A stretch of 64,000 nt of DNA from Eukaryota sp. TZLM1-RC (GCA_040285825.1 JAUPSS010000005.1:1240001-1304000), one strand, 5' to 3'. Positions 53,147 through 63,607 are shown, numbered from the stretch's first letter. Numbers and translations: made by a program. Notes: generated by a model not told the origin, from the letters alone.

Positions 53147-53715
53147 TAAGATAAAACAATTGTTGACATGAATGGGAAATGAATTTTTCACTTTTCCGTT
53201 TGCGTGTAAAATATTTTCCTTGATCATTATTTTGACAATACACTTTTTGAATCAAGTTTTCTTGATTGAAATGATTGAATTGGTAAAGATGTTCCATAAA
53301 AATTGTTAGTTGCGTGAAAAGTAAAAATTACTGTATCATTTTGTTTAATCAAATAGGAGAAAGTTCGTTGCTTCAAGACGCATCAAAGAGTCATCTGAAT
53401 TCAACAGGCAACGGATTTACTGTCGATGATGTGCTCAATTTATAACAACATTTTGAATCTAACTGTTGACGCAATGTGTTGTTTTATTCATTTGAAGCAT
53501 TACATCATATTGACAATTCAATCATGACATTTACTGCTGTTTAAATTTTTGATTGTCTTCATGATAACGTTCTGATTACTTGATAATATCTGATTACTTC
53601 AATGATTTTTTGACATTTACTAACATTTGGATAGTGAATACACATCATATTGGTCATATTTGAGAAACAGTAGTAAATGGGAATTCTGTCACGATTTGAA
53701 TATGGAACGCTGAAA
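53147..53715. repeat. Dispersed repeat, copy 2 (about 570 bp)
   Basis: Partner of 48249-48833 with a few substitutions and one short deletion (near 53570-53580). No gene follows in the same orientation. Confidence 0.85.
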
Positions 53716-54009
53716 ATGTTTTGATTTATGTGTTTTGGTTTATTTAATGTAAATTAAAAGTCTGAGACAATCCTTGAGATACTGTGTGCAGTGAAATGAT
53801 GAGAAACTCCTGTCGTCTATTGAAATAAACCACCTGAAACAATCATCTTTCATCATGAATAAAACACTTTGGAGTGTTTGAGTGGATAAGCATAATCAGA
53901 TTGTCTTTTGACAATAAAAAAGGAAAGAGAAAAGTGTTAAAACCTCCCAACACAAAGTTGAGGGTTAAAAACCTACCATAAAAGGTAACAAGAAGAAGTC
54001 GAGAATGGG

Positions 54010-55001
54010 TTGACAAGTGCAAAATTTGATATGGAAGCTCATAATTCACACTCCATGTCAGACACCTCCACCCTTGTGTTTCACCCACCATCTAAAGATA
54101 AATACTACAATATTTCACCAAAAAAACCAAAAAAAAACTTGGAATTTATTTCACCAAAAAAACCAAAAAAAACTTGGAATTTATTTCACCAAAAAAAACC
54201 AAAAAAAACTTGGAATTTATTTCACCAAATACAATGTCGAAAAGAAAGGTTCTCTCAACACAAGGGAAAACAAAAAGGTGACATGAAGTCGATTCGTAAA
54301 ATTAAACCAAAGTTTGGCAAACCTGGTGATTGTATGATAGTCATTGGTGATTGTAGTAAAGAGTCTGGATTTAAAAGGAAAGGGAAGTATCCATCTAAAG
54401 GAACACGTAAAAGAAAAGTATTGAGACAAGCCGGTTACCTTGTATATTTAGTCAATGAGGCATATATTTCAAAAAGATGCCATAATTGTGCCCGAAAGGG
54501 TACAATTGGAGAAAACACGGAAACTTCCTACAAATACGATGATCCCAACTTTACGAAAAAACTAAACTCACATAGATGGAATAATCATGTCAGAAAGAAA
54601 GATAAAATTTAAAGACTCAAATAATGCAAAAAAGGGAAAAAAAGAAAGTAAAAGTAAGAGAAAAGTTGGAAGAAGCAATGATAAGGGTACACACAGTGGC
54701 AGATACGAGGAAGAGTGAACACCGAAGTCTAGCAATTAGAGAATTAGTTGAAGAATTGAAAAATACCACCGAAAGAAAAAGAAAACGTATCAAAGCTTTT
54801 GGAAAAGGATGAATTAGCAACTATAAAGTTCGAAAAGTAGTTCCATTTGGTCTAAGGCAATGTAATCAATGCAAAACGCTCTGGAATCGAGATACTAATT
54901 CTGCACTAAATATTCATTTGTTGGCTGAAGACATTTTGGCTGGAAGAGAGAGAGAGATCAGAGGTGTTCAAGAGACAACAGTCTCAAACCAATGTTATTG
55001 A
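54010..55001 (+). pseudogene. Second Fanzor-type nuclease relic, C-terminal half
   Basis: The plus frame from 54010 includes EAHNSHSMSDTST, a Lys-rich low-complexity stretch made by a tandem repeat, and KPGDCMIVIGDCSKESGFKR (the 'IGDWS'-like strand after RuvC-II). Then come LVNEAYISKRCHNC ('DEyrTS..C..C' region with its Glu) and, after a frameshift near 54610 and a TGA at 54810, LRQCNQCKTLWNRDTNSALN, a zinc ribbon plus the RuvC-III Asp. The RuvC-I segment is not visible and is probably destroyed. The GDW/WNRD wording resembles Fanzor2 rather than the gene at 22.6 kb. A group B insert follows about 145 bp downstream. Clearly dead. Confidence 0.75.
54113..54228. repeat. Tandem repeat, three units of about 35 bp
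   Basis: Units of TTTCACC, A7-8, CC, A8-9, CTTGGAATTTA repeated three times with homopolymer length changes. It lies within the Fanzor relic and probably arose by slippage. Confidence 0.85.
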
Positions 55002-55135
55002 AACCACTGATGAAAGCAAGGGAGATGTTGATAATGATTCTGAAGGTGATGGTATACCAATGAGTCCGATTTAACAACCAAACCTCCATACATTATCACG
55101 AGTAGCGAATGCGAAGGTTAAGAAACAATGTATAG

Positions 55136-55145
55136 TATTGAAGTA
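55136..55145. repeat. Target-site duplication, left copy (TATTGAAGTA)
   Basis: Exact 10-mer repeated at 55330-55339, around the first of two group B fragments. Confidence 0.8.
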
Positions 55146-55329
55146 TTTTTGTGGCGTTCACGGATTCAATTTGCCTTTATTAATAGATCACCTCGGTTTT
55201 TCGATCGAATAAGAGAAGCTTTATCTAGACAGCAAGCAGATCAAGATTTTGTAGAGGAAATCTTGGTTCAATGATAGTCGTCCCATTAGTTATGAATTAA
55301 TTTAATTAAGTGTGCATGTTCAATAAAAA
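55146..55329 (+). mobile_element. Group B R2-type element, 184-bp 3' fragment
   Basis: Contains the last about 40 codons (LWRSRIQFAFINRSPRFF ... FVEEILVQ) and 3' tail of group B. Flanked by an exact 10-bp duplication. Confidence 0.85.
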
Positions 55330-55335
55330 TATTGA

Positions 55336-55346
55336 AGTAACATAAA
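55336..55346. repeat. Target-site duplication, left copy (AGTAACATAAA)
   Basis: Exact 11-mer repeated at 55830-55840. It overlaps the right duplication of the neighbouring fragment by four bases. Confidence 0.85.
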
Positions 55347-55829
55347 TTGGATTGATAATTCTGAAGCTATTGTTGACTTTGTCTCATGTAATGTTGCAAA
55401 CGATACTTTGGTTCACAGAAGAAAACTTAATCCTGTGGCTGCTCTGGATTTTAAAGCAAAAGAAAAACATAGAAAATATGATAAAGAAATTGAAGATGCA
55501 AATATCGATAGAAATACACAGCTGGTTTTTATTGCTTTTCCATTTTCGATAAATGGAAGATTATCAGTTGAAGCAGAAACTTTTTTGGATGACTTCCAAA
55601 AAATGGTGAAAGAAAAAACAATGAAAAGATTTGATATTTTTTTATGGCGTTCACGGATTCAATTTGCCATTATTAATAGATTACCGCGGTTTTTCAATCG
55701 AATTAGAGAAGCTTTAGCTAGACAGCAAGCAAATCAAGATTTTGTAGAGGAAATTTTGGTTTAATGATAGTCGTCCCATTAGTTATGATTTAATTTAATC
55801 AAGTGTGCAAATTCAATAAATTAATTGTT
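55347..55829 (+). mobile_element. Group B R2-type element, 483-bp 3' fragment
   Basis: Holds the endonuclease second half (WIDNSEAIVDFVSCNVAND, then KLNPVAALDFKAKEKHRKYD and the terminal NRIREALARQQ) in one open frame, plus the 3' tail. Very close in sequence to 37795-38270. Flanked by an exact 11-bp duplication and ends 59 bp before the AGC kinase ATG. Confidence 0.9.
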
Positions 55830-55888
55830 AGTAACATAAACTTATCCACTTTAACTACTACTTAACCTAACAATCTTTTACACTTACA

Positions 55889-56993
55889 ATGGGTCAAAAA
55901 CCTTCACATCTTAACAATGGATCTATCTCTTTTGATGATACAGACGTAATCCGCACAAAAGACGATGTGTCTATCTCCCCTGAAGATTTTATAAAGCTCA
56001 AGGTCATTGGTAAAGGTAGCTTTGGCAAGGTATGCTCTGTCTTTCATATAACACCAGGTATTCCTCGTCAAGAAGAAAGACTCTGAAGAAATTTTCGCCA
56101 TGAAGGTCTTACACAAGGCCAAAGTAATAGAAAAACAACAAGTCGAGCACACAAGAACAGAACGAGAAGTACTTCAACGTATTAGACACCCCTTTATCGT
56201 TCCTCTCCATTATGCTTTTCAGACGAAGGAGAAGCTCTACATGGTGATGGACTACATAAGCGGGGGAGAACTCTTTTTCCACCTCAAAAATGAGGTAAGG
56301 TTCTCTGAAGACAGAGTTCGTCTTTATGCTGCTGAACTCGTCCTCGTTATTGAGTACCTCCACTCTCTTAACGTTATATACAGGGATCTCAAACCTGAAA
56401 ACATTCTTCTTGGCACAGATGGTCATATTTGCTTAACAGATTTTGGTCTCTCCAAAGCACATGTTATTGGTGATAAAGATGCTTCCACCTTTTGCGGAAC
56501 TCCCGAATACTTGGCCCCCGAAATCCTAAAAGACAGTGGTCATGGTAAGAATGTAGATTGGTGGTCTTTGGGCACGTTGTTGTACGAGATGCTGACGGGG
56601 TTACCACCGTTTTACTCACAGAACCAATCTTTAATGTATAAGAGAATCCTCCACTCGGAACTTACATTCCCCCATTTTCTATCTTCATCAGCAAAATCGT
56701 TATTGACTGGACTGTTGCAACGGGATGTGGCTAAAAGATTAGGCACGGGCGAGAATGGTGCTAGTAACATCAAAAATCACAGGTTTTTTGAAGGTGTTGA
56801 TTGGGATGGGTTGCTGAAAAAGGAGGTTAAAATGCCATTCATACCGGTCATAAAGGGGGCTGATGACGTCAGCAATTTTGATACTTGTTTCACTCAGGAA
56901 TTGCCCACAGAAACCCCAGTTGACCTGGAAGGTTTACCCAGTGGTCATGACCAGTTTAGCGGCTTTACATATGTTAATCAGGAAAGTAAATAA
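55889..56993 (+). CDS. AGC-family Ser/Thr protein kinase (AKT/SGK/S6K-like), one 28-nt intron
   Basis: Exon 1 is 55889-56029 and exon 2 is 56058-56993, joined in phase 0 to give 358 residues. Gly-loop GKGSFGKV spans the splice; FAMKVLHK (catalytic Lys), VIYRDLKPENILL, LTDFGLSK, and activation loop TFCGTPEYLAPE with the PDK1-site Thr. The C-tail has a turn motif (PTETP) and a hydrophobic motif (FSGFTYV). No PH or PX domain; the N-terminus MGQKPS could be N-myristoylated, which may replace lipid binding for membrane targeting (inference). Both regulatory C-tail sites are kept, so PDK1/TORC2-type control is likely. Two group B retroelements sit just upstream. Confidence 0.9.
56030..56057 (+). 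other. Intron, 28 nt
   Basis: GTATGCTCTGTC...AACACCAG. Without its removal the kinase frame stops after exon 1. With it, the frame runs from the glycine loop straight into VFLVKKKDSEEIFAMK, as in other AGC kinases. The end TAACACCAG puts a possible branch A next to the acceptor. Confidence 0.85.
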
Positions 56994-57597
56994 ATTAGTT
57001 TTTTTGAATTTGTATTGTTTTTAACATTAGACATTGGACTAAATCATTTATGAATATTGGACATTACGAGGCAACTGAGATGTGATCTTGACAATCTGAA
57101 CAATGAAGTACAGTGATAAGAGCGTGAGGACAACTTAAATAAAGCCATATATGAAGTCTATTGTGTCTAAGTTGTAATAATTTCTAGACAAATATCAACT
57201 AAATATGTTGATAACACATTCAACTTCTTTTAATTTAAGTTACTGGGCCAAGATCTTCGACTCCACAAATGAATAACAAAACAAATGAATGGTGAATTGA
57301 CTTGATTTTTAGTTGTTGAATTTTCCACGTTCTCTAACACTTCAGATATCAATTATGCTCATCCTCTGCGGAATATGAACATATTGTAGTTACCTTAATA
57401 AATCAAAATGAGCAAATTAAGTAAATTGCAATTTATTATTGTTTAAAAACAAAAGAAAAAATGAACAAATATTTTGGAAAGATAAATAAATAAAAATTGA
57501 TATACACATATACTAAATTTTAAAAAAAACCTAAACAACCAAAATCTTCCCAATAATAATAATAAAGACCATTAGAAAAACTATATTGACATTAAAT
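56994..57597. other. Convergent spacer
   Basis: AT-rich 3' flanks of the AGC kinase and of the LRR-IQ gene; no ORF. Confidence 0.5.
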
Positions 57598-60486
57598 TCA
57601 AGAATTTGGTGGTTCAATCCAAGCATTTTTCAGTGGCAAAGACGGCAATTTAATCCTATCACGTGATCTGCTCGATTTTGGACCTGACTGACTTCCCAGA
57701 TAGGCAGGAGCTGACCTTTTGACACGTGTCCTTGGAGAAGGCGGGTCCAGTGACCAAGGTCGTGATCTGTCGGTAATTGCTTTAGTAGTAGAACTTCCAT
57801 TACCAATTGAAGCTTTTTTCTGAAATAATTCGAGTCTTTTAATAGGATCAGATAGTTTTGAATTAATTTGAGCCTTTCGTTGAAGTGATTTAAATCGCAA
57901 TTGGCGCCGCAGAAGAGATTTGGAAATATTGGAAGTTGAAATGCAATCAGATTTGATTGATTGAGTAATTTGTTGACTGTCAGATACATCAGAATCGTCA
58001 TTGTGGTTGTTGATTTGATTGAAATGTTCAGTTGTTAATGAACTACTAGAATCTGCAGATATTGGTCTTTCAGATTCTGGTTTTTGAACGGTCAATATTC
58101 TACTTTTGAGCGAGTTGATGACATCATGGGAAACGTGGACATCAGACACATCTACGTTGAAATCTTCAGTAAGATCGATAATTTCTTCAAAATCAGAAAG
58201 ATCAGATGAGCTCTGTTCTGAAAATTCTGATTTTTGAAATTTTTGATATCTTCGTCGAACAATAAATCCCCTAATTAGTGATCCAATCTTTGTGGCAGCA
58301 AAATTTTGACAACTAAAAACTTCGTGCTGGTTGTGCCAAAGTTTAAAAAATTTGTGCAAATCACAACTGTGACTAATCCTAAATTTTCGTGACCTCCAGT
58401 AATTCATGATAATTTTGACACTTTTGATCTCCTTTATCAGCGAATTGTAGGTTTTTGTTGTGAAAAAAACAACATTTTCATTTTGCGAAGGACCAAAAAT
58501 TCCACAACTTTGATTGAAATTTTGATTAATGGTGTTGATTGGTCGAGTGTGCTTAAACTCCTCAGAATTGAGCTCAGTAAGTGATGGAAAACTACGAGCC
58601 AAAATTTCATCTGAAAAAACCAAATCCGAACAATTATCTACAATATTCAAACTAATTAACGAAGGTACATATGAATTCAAAATTGATTCAAAATTAATTA
58701 ATCCAATTTGATTAAAAGAAATATCAAGAATTTTTAAATTAGGACAATTTAGTGAAATTTTGGAGATTTTGTTATGTGACAAGATCAAATTTTCAAGATG
58801 CGACAAGTGTAACTGAACATCAGAAAAGGCACAATTTCTTGCTTTCAAAACCTTCAGAAAACTGGGCATAACACTAGGAAGTGATGATAGCAGCTCACAG
58901 TTCGAAATATTCAAATATTGGAGAGTTGAAAACAAACAGATCGCATCAATCAAAGTTAACGGATTGAACGAAAAATCTAAATATTTCAAATTTTTGTGAT
59001 TTGAGCTAATGTTGATTGAAGAAAATCCACATGATTTCGCAATCAAAGTATGTAAAGTTTGAGGTAAAGCAAATGAATTTTTGACAGGATTATTTGAAAT
59101 ATCTAAATATTTTAAATATTCGAAACTAGAAACACCATCTAAACTAGATAAATTGTTATGATGAAGTATCAAAATTTGCAGAGAATAGCTCAAAAATGAA
59201 CCAGAAAGTCGTTGAAATTGATTGATTTTGTTGTACGAAAAATTTGCCATTCTGAGACAACAATTATGAAAATCTGAAAAACTACTAATCTTATTCATCG
59301 ATAAATCAAGAGCACAATCAATCATTTCTGATTGATTTAGTTTTACCGACGAAATTTTGGAGATTCCTGACAAGGAAAGATCAATCGAATAGGTGGGTGA
59401 TAAAAAATTCAAATCAGAATGGCTACAAAATTTTCGAAATAATGAATTCCAATTACAAAACTTGAGATAATTTCTGGTCAGGTCAATGGAATTCTGAGCC
59501 AATGACACGTCATGATTGCTATTCTGATTCGTGCCCTCAACTGCTTGTTTACATGTTAAAGTAATGACACACTCATTACTATTACCTTTGGAAATAGAGA
59601 ACCCTGGAGAAACAATGACGTCATTATTGACCTGCTGCGGGTCAGTGGGAGTTAAAAACTGAGTACAGGTGATTGATTCCATTATGGGAATATCATAGTT
59701 GTGTTCCTGACCGGATTGAATTTTTGGGACCAAATCAGATTGGGCAACCAAAATTTCGTCAGAAAGAAGCTCATCTCCTGAAACCGTAGCGTCACAAATG
59801 ACATCTGGACAAAAATATTCAAAAAACTCATCATAGACAGAATCCCAGCAATCATAATCAAATTTTGACATTATTGATCCTTCCTTTTTAGCTTGCAGGT
59901 CAATAATTGATTGCTTTTTGGGCTTTGTTTTGACTATTGTTGACTCTTGCTTGACTTGACCCGGCTCTGTTTTTACAAGTTTTTTAATTGAATTTAAAAT
60001 TGAGCTAAATACAGAACTTTTTGGTTTTAATGGTTGTTCAGAAGTGACTGATTGGTTGATTGATTGGTCCGGTAAAGAAGAAAAGGGGTCATTATTGTCA
60101 TCAGGCTCACTGACTTCGGGAGACCTTAAAATTTCATAATCAGACAAGGAGATTACACTTGGGCAAGGAGAAGGCTGTGGGGAGTGACTGGAATTGGGAT
60201 TATGGTTAGGAGTGCATATAGAGTTTGGTAATAAGAGATGAGCATCATAATCGTAATCTAGAAGTGATAGAGAGTAATCATATGGGTCAGTGTGTGTGGA
60301 GAAATCAGTGGAGAGCGAAAGATCTAAACAAGACCTATTGAGAAGAAGATTCATGCGTTGAAAAGAGTAGTTTGGGGAGCTATGCGGAGAGGAGTCTTCA
60401 TGTGGAGAATCTTCAAATTTGCCATAAGAATCAATGTCAACATCTAAGAGTGATAAGAGATCCGCAGAGATAAGTCCATCATCCAT
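57598..60486 (-). CDS. Leucine-rich-repeat protein with IQ motif
   Basis: 962 residues, intronless, ATG at 60486. The N-terminal 350 residues are acidic, Ser/Pro/Asp-rich and probably disordered, with a basic patch (FSSILNSIKKLVKTEPG). About 370-640 form 9-10 SDS22-type LRRs (QILILHHNNLSSLDGVSSFE, LKYLDISNNPVKNSF, LENLILSHNKISKISL, LKILDISFNQIGLI). An IQ calmodulin-binding motif lies near 740 (ATKIGSLIRGFIVRRRYQ). The C-terminus is Ser/Arg-rich and basic. LRR plus IQ is typical of centrosome/cilium proteins such as LRRIQ1 or CEP97, so a centriole or basal-body role is a reasonable inference. The stop is TGA. Confidence 0.8.
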   Translation of the reverse strand: MDDGLISADLLSLLDVDIDSYGKFEDSPHEDSSPHSSPNYSFQRMNLLLNRSCLDLSLSTDFSTHTDPYDYSLSLLDYDYDAHLLLPNSICTPNHNPNSSHSPQPSPCPSVISLSDYEILRSPEVSEPDDNNDPFSSLPDQSINQSVTSEQPLKPKSSVFSSILNSIKKLVKTEPGQVKQESTIVKTKPKKQSIIDLQAKKEGSIMSKFDYDCWDSVYDEFFEYFCPDVICDATVSGDELLSDEILVAQSDLVPKIQSGQEHNYDIPIMESITCTQFLTPTDPQQVNNDVIVSPGFSISKGNSNECVITLTCKQAVEGTNQNSNHDVSLAQNSIDLTRNYLKFCNWNSLFRKFCSHSDLNFLSPTYSIDLSLSGISKISSVKLNQSEMIDCALDLSMNKISSFSDFHNCCLRMANFSYNKINQFQRLSGSFLSYSLQILILHHNNLSSLDGVSSFEYLKYLDISNNPVKNSFALPQTLHTLIAKSCGFSSINISSNHKNLKYLDFSFNPLTLIDAICLFSTLQYLNISNCELLSSLPSVMPSFLKVLKARNCAFSDVQLHLSHLENLILSHNKISKISLNCPNLKILDISFNQIGLINFESILNSYVPSLISLNIVDNCSDLVFSDEILARSFPSLTELNSEEFKHTRPINTINQNFNQSCGIFGPSQNENVVFFTTKTYNSLIKEIKSVKIIMNYWRSRKFRISHSCDLHKFFKLWHNQHEVFSCQNFAATKIGSLIRGFIVRRRYQKFQKSEFSEQSSSDLSDFEEIIDLTEDFNVDVSDVHVSHDVINSLKSRILTVQKPESERPISADSSSSLTTEHFNQINNHNDDSDVSDSQQITQSIKSDCISTSNISKSLLRRQLRFKSLQRKAQINSKLSDPIKRLELFQKKASIGNGSSTTKAITDRSRPWSLDPPSPRTRVKRSAPAYLGSQSGPKSSRSRDRIKLPSLPLKNAWIEPPNS

Positions 60487-60744
60487 TTCATTGAGACTGG
60501 AGTTGATACTGATTGAAGAAAAGTCTATTTGAAGATGGTGTTTTGATAGAAATTCTCAGTGTTTGAAGACAGAAAACAATCCATTTCAAATTCTCCAAAG
60601 TTGTTTGTTGACAAAATGCGTCTATTCAAAGTGTGAAACCACATCTCCACTAGTTTCATTTTAAACGTCTCAATCAACACTTGTCTACGAACGCTATTTA
60701 CGATTAGCATTTTGAAATAAATAACGAATGGTAATTCTCTCTGT

Positions 60745-60962
60745 ATTTGTCATCATCACCTATTGTCAAACAAAGCGTTCTATTGAGTCTTATTTCTTTT
60801 TATCCTCTAATGTTTGAATTAAAAAAACAATACCCAGAAATTGAAACTACAGCTTACGTGGGATGGCATTTCAATATTTGGCCCGTTTGTAGCATTGAGA
60901 AGAATCGCCACAATTGTCCATCATCGATGTTTATGAATTGGACTTTTTTTGAACAGATATAA
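60745..60962 (+). pseudogene. R2-type RT scrap (group A-like)
   Basis: Reads PIVKQSVLLSLISFYPLMFE then LKKQYPEIETTAYVGWHFNI. This follows 'GVKQGDPLGPFFFCLAVHPLMCELKEKIPEINIVAYMDDISVI' with the catalytic box lost. About 70 codons. Confidence 0.65.
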
Positions 60963-61764
60963 TTGGTAGAGAGCCTACTGAAGTACGTATTGGTGAATTT
61001 AGTTTTTGTTGAATCACCAGGTTTGTGATTTTTAGGCTATCATTAAGGTAATATTTATGAAACACGAAAGCTACTTTCATCTTTTTCAGCAAATTTTGAA
61101 AAAAACAAACCTACAATTTTATCAGATTTTTGATCTAAAGAAACATGAACAATCATTTCCACTAAGAAAATACACCTAGAACAGAACATGAAGATTAATT
61201 GAATTAAATGGAAACAAACTTACATTTGCATATTGCTAGCAAATAGCTGGAACAGTTGACACAATTCGTTATTGATGCCTTGATGATTGTTAGCAGATGA
61301 GGACACGAAGTTAAAGATGATATCTGTACTTTGATGTTTTTTCATTCATTCGTTGCATTTGATTTTCATTCATCATTCAAACAATTTTCTAAAATCAAAG
61401 GTTATGTGTAATATTGTTGAGAAATAACTGCTGAAATTCGGAAACTGTAAAAGTTCAAAAAATACATACAAAATTATTCATGGTTAATTTTCCCATCCCT
61501 TTAAAACAGAAAATTTAACCAAAACCTTTGACAAGACCCTCAATGTCTTCAACGAATACCGTGTTTCCTAAAATGTTGGGCGATTTGGGAGAGCAGAAAA
61601 AAAATAGCTCATGAGGCGCCCAACTTTTTCGTTGTAGCTTTGAGCCTTGTTTTCAACAATAAAGATGGGCGATCAGAAAAAAATCGCCCAATCAATAGGC
61701 GCCCAATTTTTTTGGCAACATATAGAGAACAACAACACAATATTGCAGGAATGAATAGAAAATA
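60963..61764. other. No gene recognised
   Basis: AT-rich spacer. A near-palindromic region at 61600-61720 contains two GGCGAT/ATCGCCCA-type segments (GGGCGATTTGGGAGAGCAGAAAAAAAT and GGGCGATCAGAAAAAAATCGCCC), likely a small local duplication or an inverted element of unknown type. Confidence 0.45.
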
Positions 61765-61835
61765 TGCGTCCGCCGGGAATCGAACCCGGGTCACAACGAT
61801 GGCAACGTCGTATTCTACCACTAAACCACGAACGC
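61765..61835 (-). tRNA. tRNA-Gly(GCC)
   Basis: On the minus strand it starts GCGTTCGTGG and ends CGGACGC plus discriminator A, 71 nt. The acceptor stem GCGTTCG/CGGACGC pairs over 7 bp with one G-T. The D-arm GTTTAGTGGTAGAA serves as an A box and GGGTTCGATTCCC is a perfect T-arm/B box. Anticodon GCC lies opposite 61801-61803. No intron. The next feature upstream is a group B fragment whose left edge is about 105 bp from the tRNA 5' end. Confidence 0.95.
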
Positions 61836-61939
61836 ATATGCAAATCAGCAGCAGCGCAATCATCATGAAAAAATAATTGAAGTCAGAGAGATAAGAGATC
61901 AGAGGATACTCATCTAGTCAAGTCAAACCAGAACCTAAT

Positions 61940-62036
61940 ACTGATAGAAACAGTCAAACACGTTTTCATTGCTTTCCCACTTTCGACAAATGGAAGATTA
62001 TCAGCAGAATTTGGGAAAATTTTTGTTGAATGATTT
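61940..62036 (+). mobile_element. Group B 3' region, left part (split by a group A element)
   Basis: DRNSQTRFHCFPTFDKWK-type codons match the group B segment 'DRNTQLVFIAFPFSINGR'. The match breaks at TTGAATGATTT (62026-62036) and resumes at 63608. Confidence 0.7.
62026..62036. repeat. Target-site duplication, left copy (TTGAATGATTT)
   Basis: Exact 11-mer repeated at 63608-63618. Confidence 0.75.
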
Positions 62037-63607
62037 TTTTAAAACTGGAATATTTATTGAGATAAAAAAACCCATCTAGAATTCAATATCCTCCAAACAA
62101 GCGTCACTATTACTGAACCTACTCACAGCATTACGTTCATATTCTACACCAATAGCTAAAAGTGCCTTTGAAATCATTGTTGGAATAGACTTGAAAATGC
62201 AAAAAACAATTCTATTTAACCAGAAAGTGGTGTTCATTGTTTTACCAGACCTATTCAGTAACACTTTTTTAAAATTTTCAAAAAAGTGCAACCCTGAAGG
62301 TCCAATATCGCCAAATAGAGAAATTGCAACAGGCACAAACTGATATTTCGCATGTTCCACTCTACCTAACTGTGCCAAAGGCTCTTCATATTTTGTTATC
62401 TTCTTTTTTCGGCGTAAGATAACGGCGAATCAGCGGAATACACTAAACGAGCAGCAGAATTTTTGCAAACATCAACTGAGACAACATCTACAACATTGAG
62501 AACAGCATCGATCCCTGGAGCTACTAAATCTGCCCTTCTTTTACCAAAGGAATCATCAGTTTAATCTTTTTCAGTTTAAGAGAGCAAGCTTCTTGAAGGA
62601 AGTTCCACAATATCAGAGGGGAAACATTTAGCCCAAATATTGGCTGAAAGAGTTTCAATTTCTTGTTGCAAAGAAATAAGATAAGAGCTGCCACAATTTT
62701 CATTGAGATGAATTTTTGCAGGAAAACGATTCACAAATTCACAAATAAAATTCTTTCCACCTCCAATGAAGGCAGCTTTACAAAGGTAGCTTGATTTATG
62801 AAAATCAACACCACCAAATTTTGTACCAGAAAAAATGTGGCTTCGTAACTGAGATCAATTTCCAATAATTTTGCTAAAAAATTGGTTCTTTGTTCATTAA
62901 AAATGCGACAAAACTCCAAAGAAATTGATGGTGATGTTGATCTCAATATATGAGTAAATTTTGAAGAATAACAAAATTTTAGGAAAAAGAATTTCAAATG
63001 TTTCTCAATATTTAAATTTTCTATTGATTCTAATTCAGTTCCAAATTGAGTCAACAGAGTCGAAAGTTGGCCTTTGACTTCTTCAATATTTCCGAGATAA
63101 CAACCCAAAAAACGAAAACCAGACTGATCATAATTGATATAGGGGACATTGACATCATTAATGAAAAAATCAATTGGTTCATGGCCAATAATCAAACATT
63201 TGGAGATATTCAATGAGAGTCCAATATCTTCATAACGCTGTTGAATAAAAGTTGCTATTTGTTTCAGAATTGTAATAGGAGCAATTACAGAAATGTCATC
63301 CATATATGCTACAATATTTATTTCTGGGATTTTTTCTTTTAATTCGCACATTAATGGATGAACTGCCAGACAAAAGAAAAAAGGACCAAGTGGATCACCT
63401 TGTTTAACGCCTGAAAACGAAAGCAGGTCAAAGTTTTCATAGACCATTGTGGATGACTTTCCATAAAATGAATAGAAAAAAGGCTCAACTTCAGGAAAAT
63501 GCTTTCGCAGCAAAGGTAAAATGTAAGAACGAGATACAGAATTGAAAGCATTCTTAAAATCTAAATTGAAGATGTAATGAGAATCACTAGAATTAAAAAC
63601 ACTAGAA
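62037..63607 (-). mobile_element. Group A R2-type element, 5'-truncated and internally deleted
   Basis: Minus strand from just before RT motif 3 (HYIFNLDFKNAFNSVSRSYI) through FSGVKQGDPLGPFFFCLAVH and AYMDDISVIAP to the post-RT block. It then passes the IWAKCFPSDIVELPSRSLL segment and, near 62564, skips the CCHC finger to join the endonuclease at KRRADLVAPGIDAVLNVVDV. The end matches the 3' ends at 11157, 14344 and 16167. It lies inside a group B copy, between 11-bp duplications. Confidence 0.85.
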
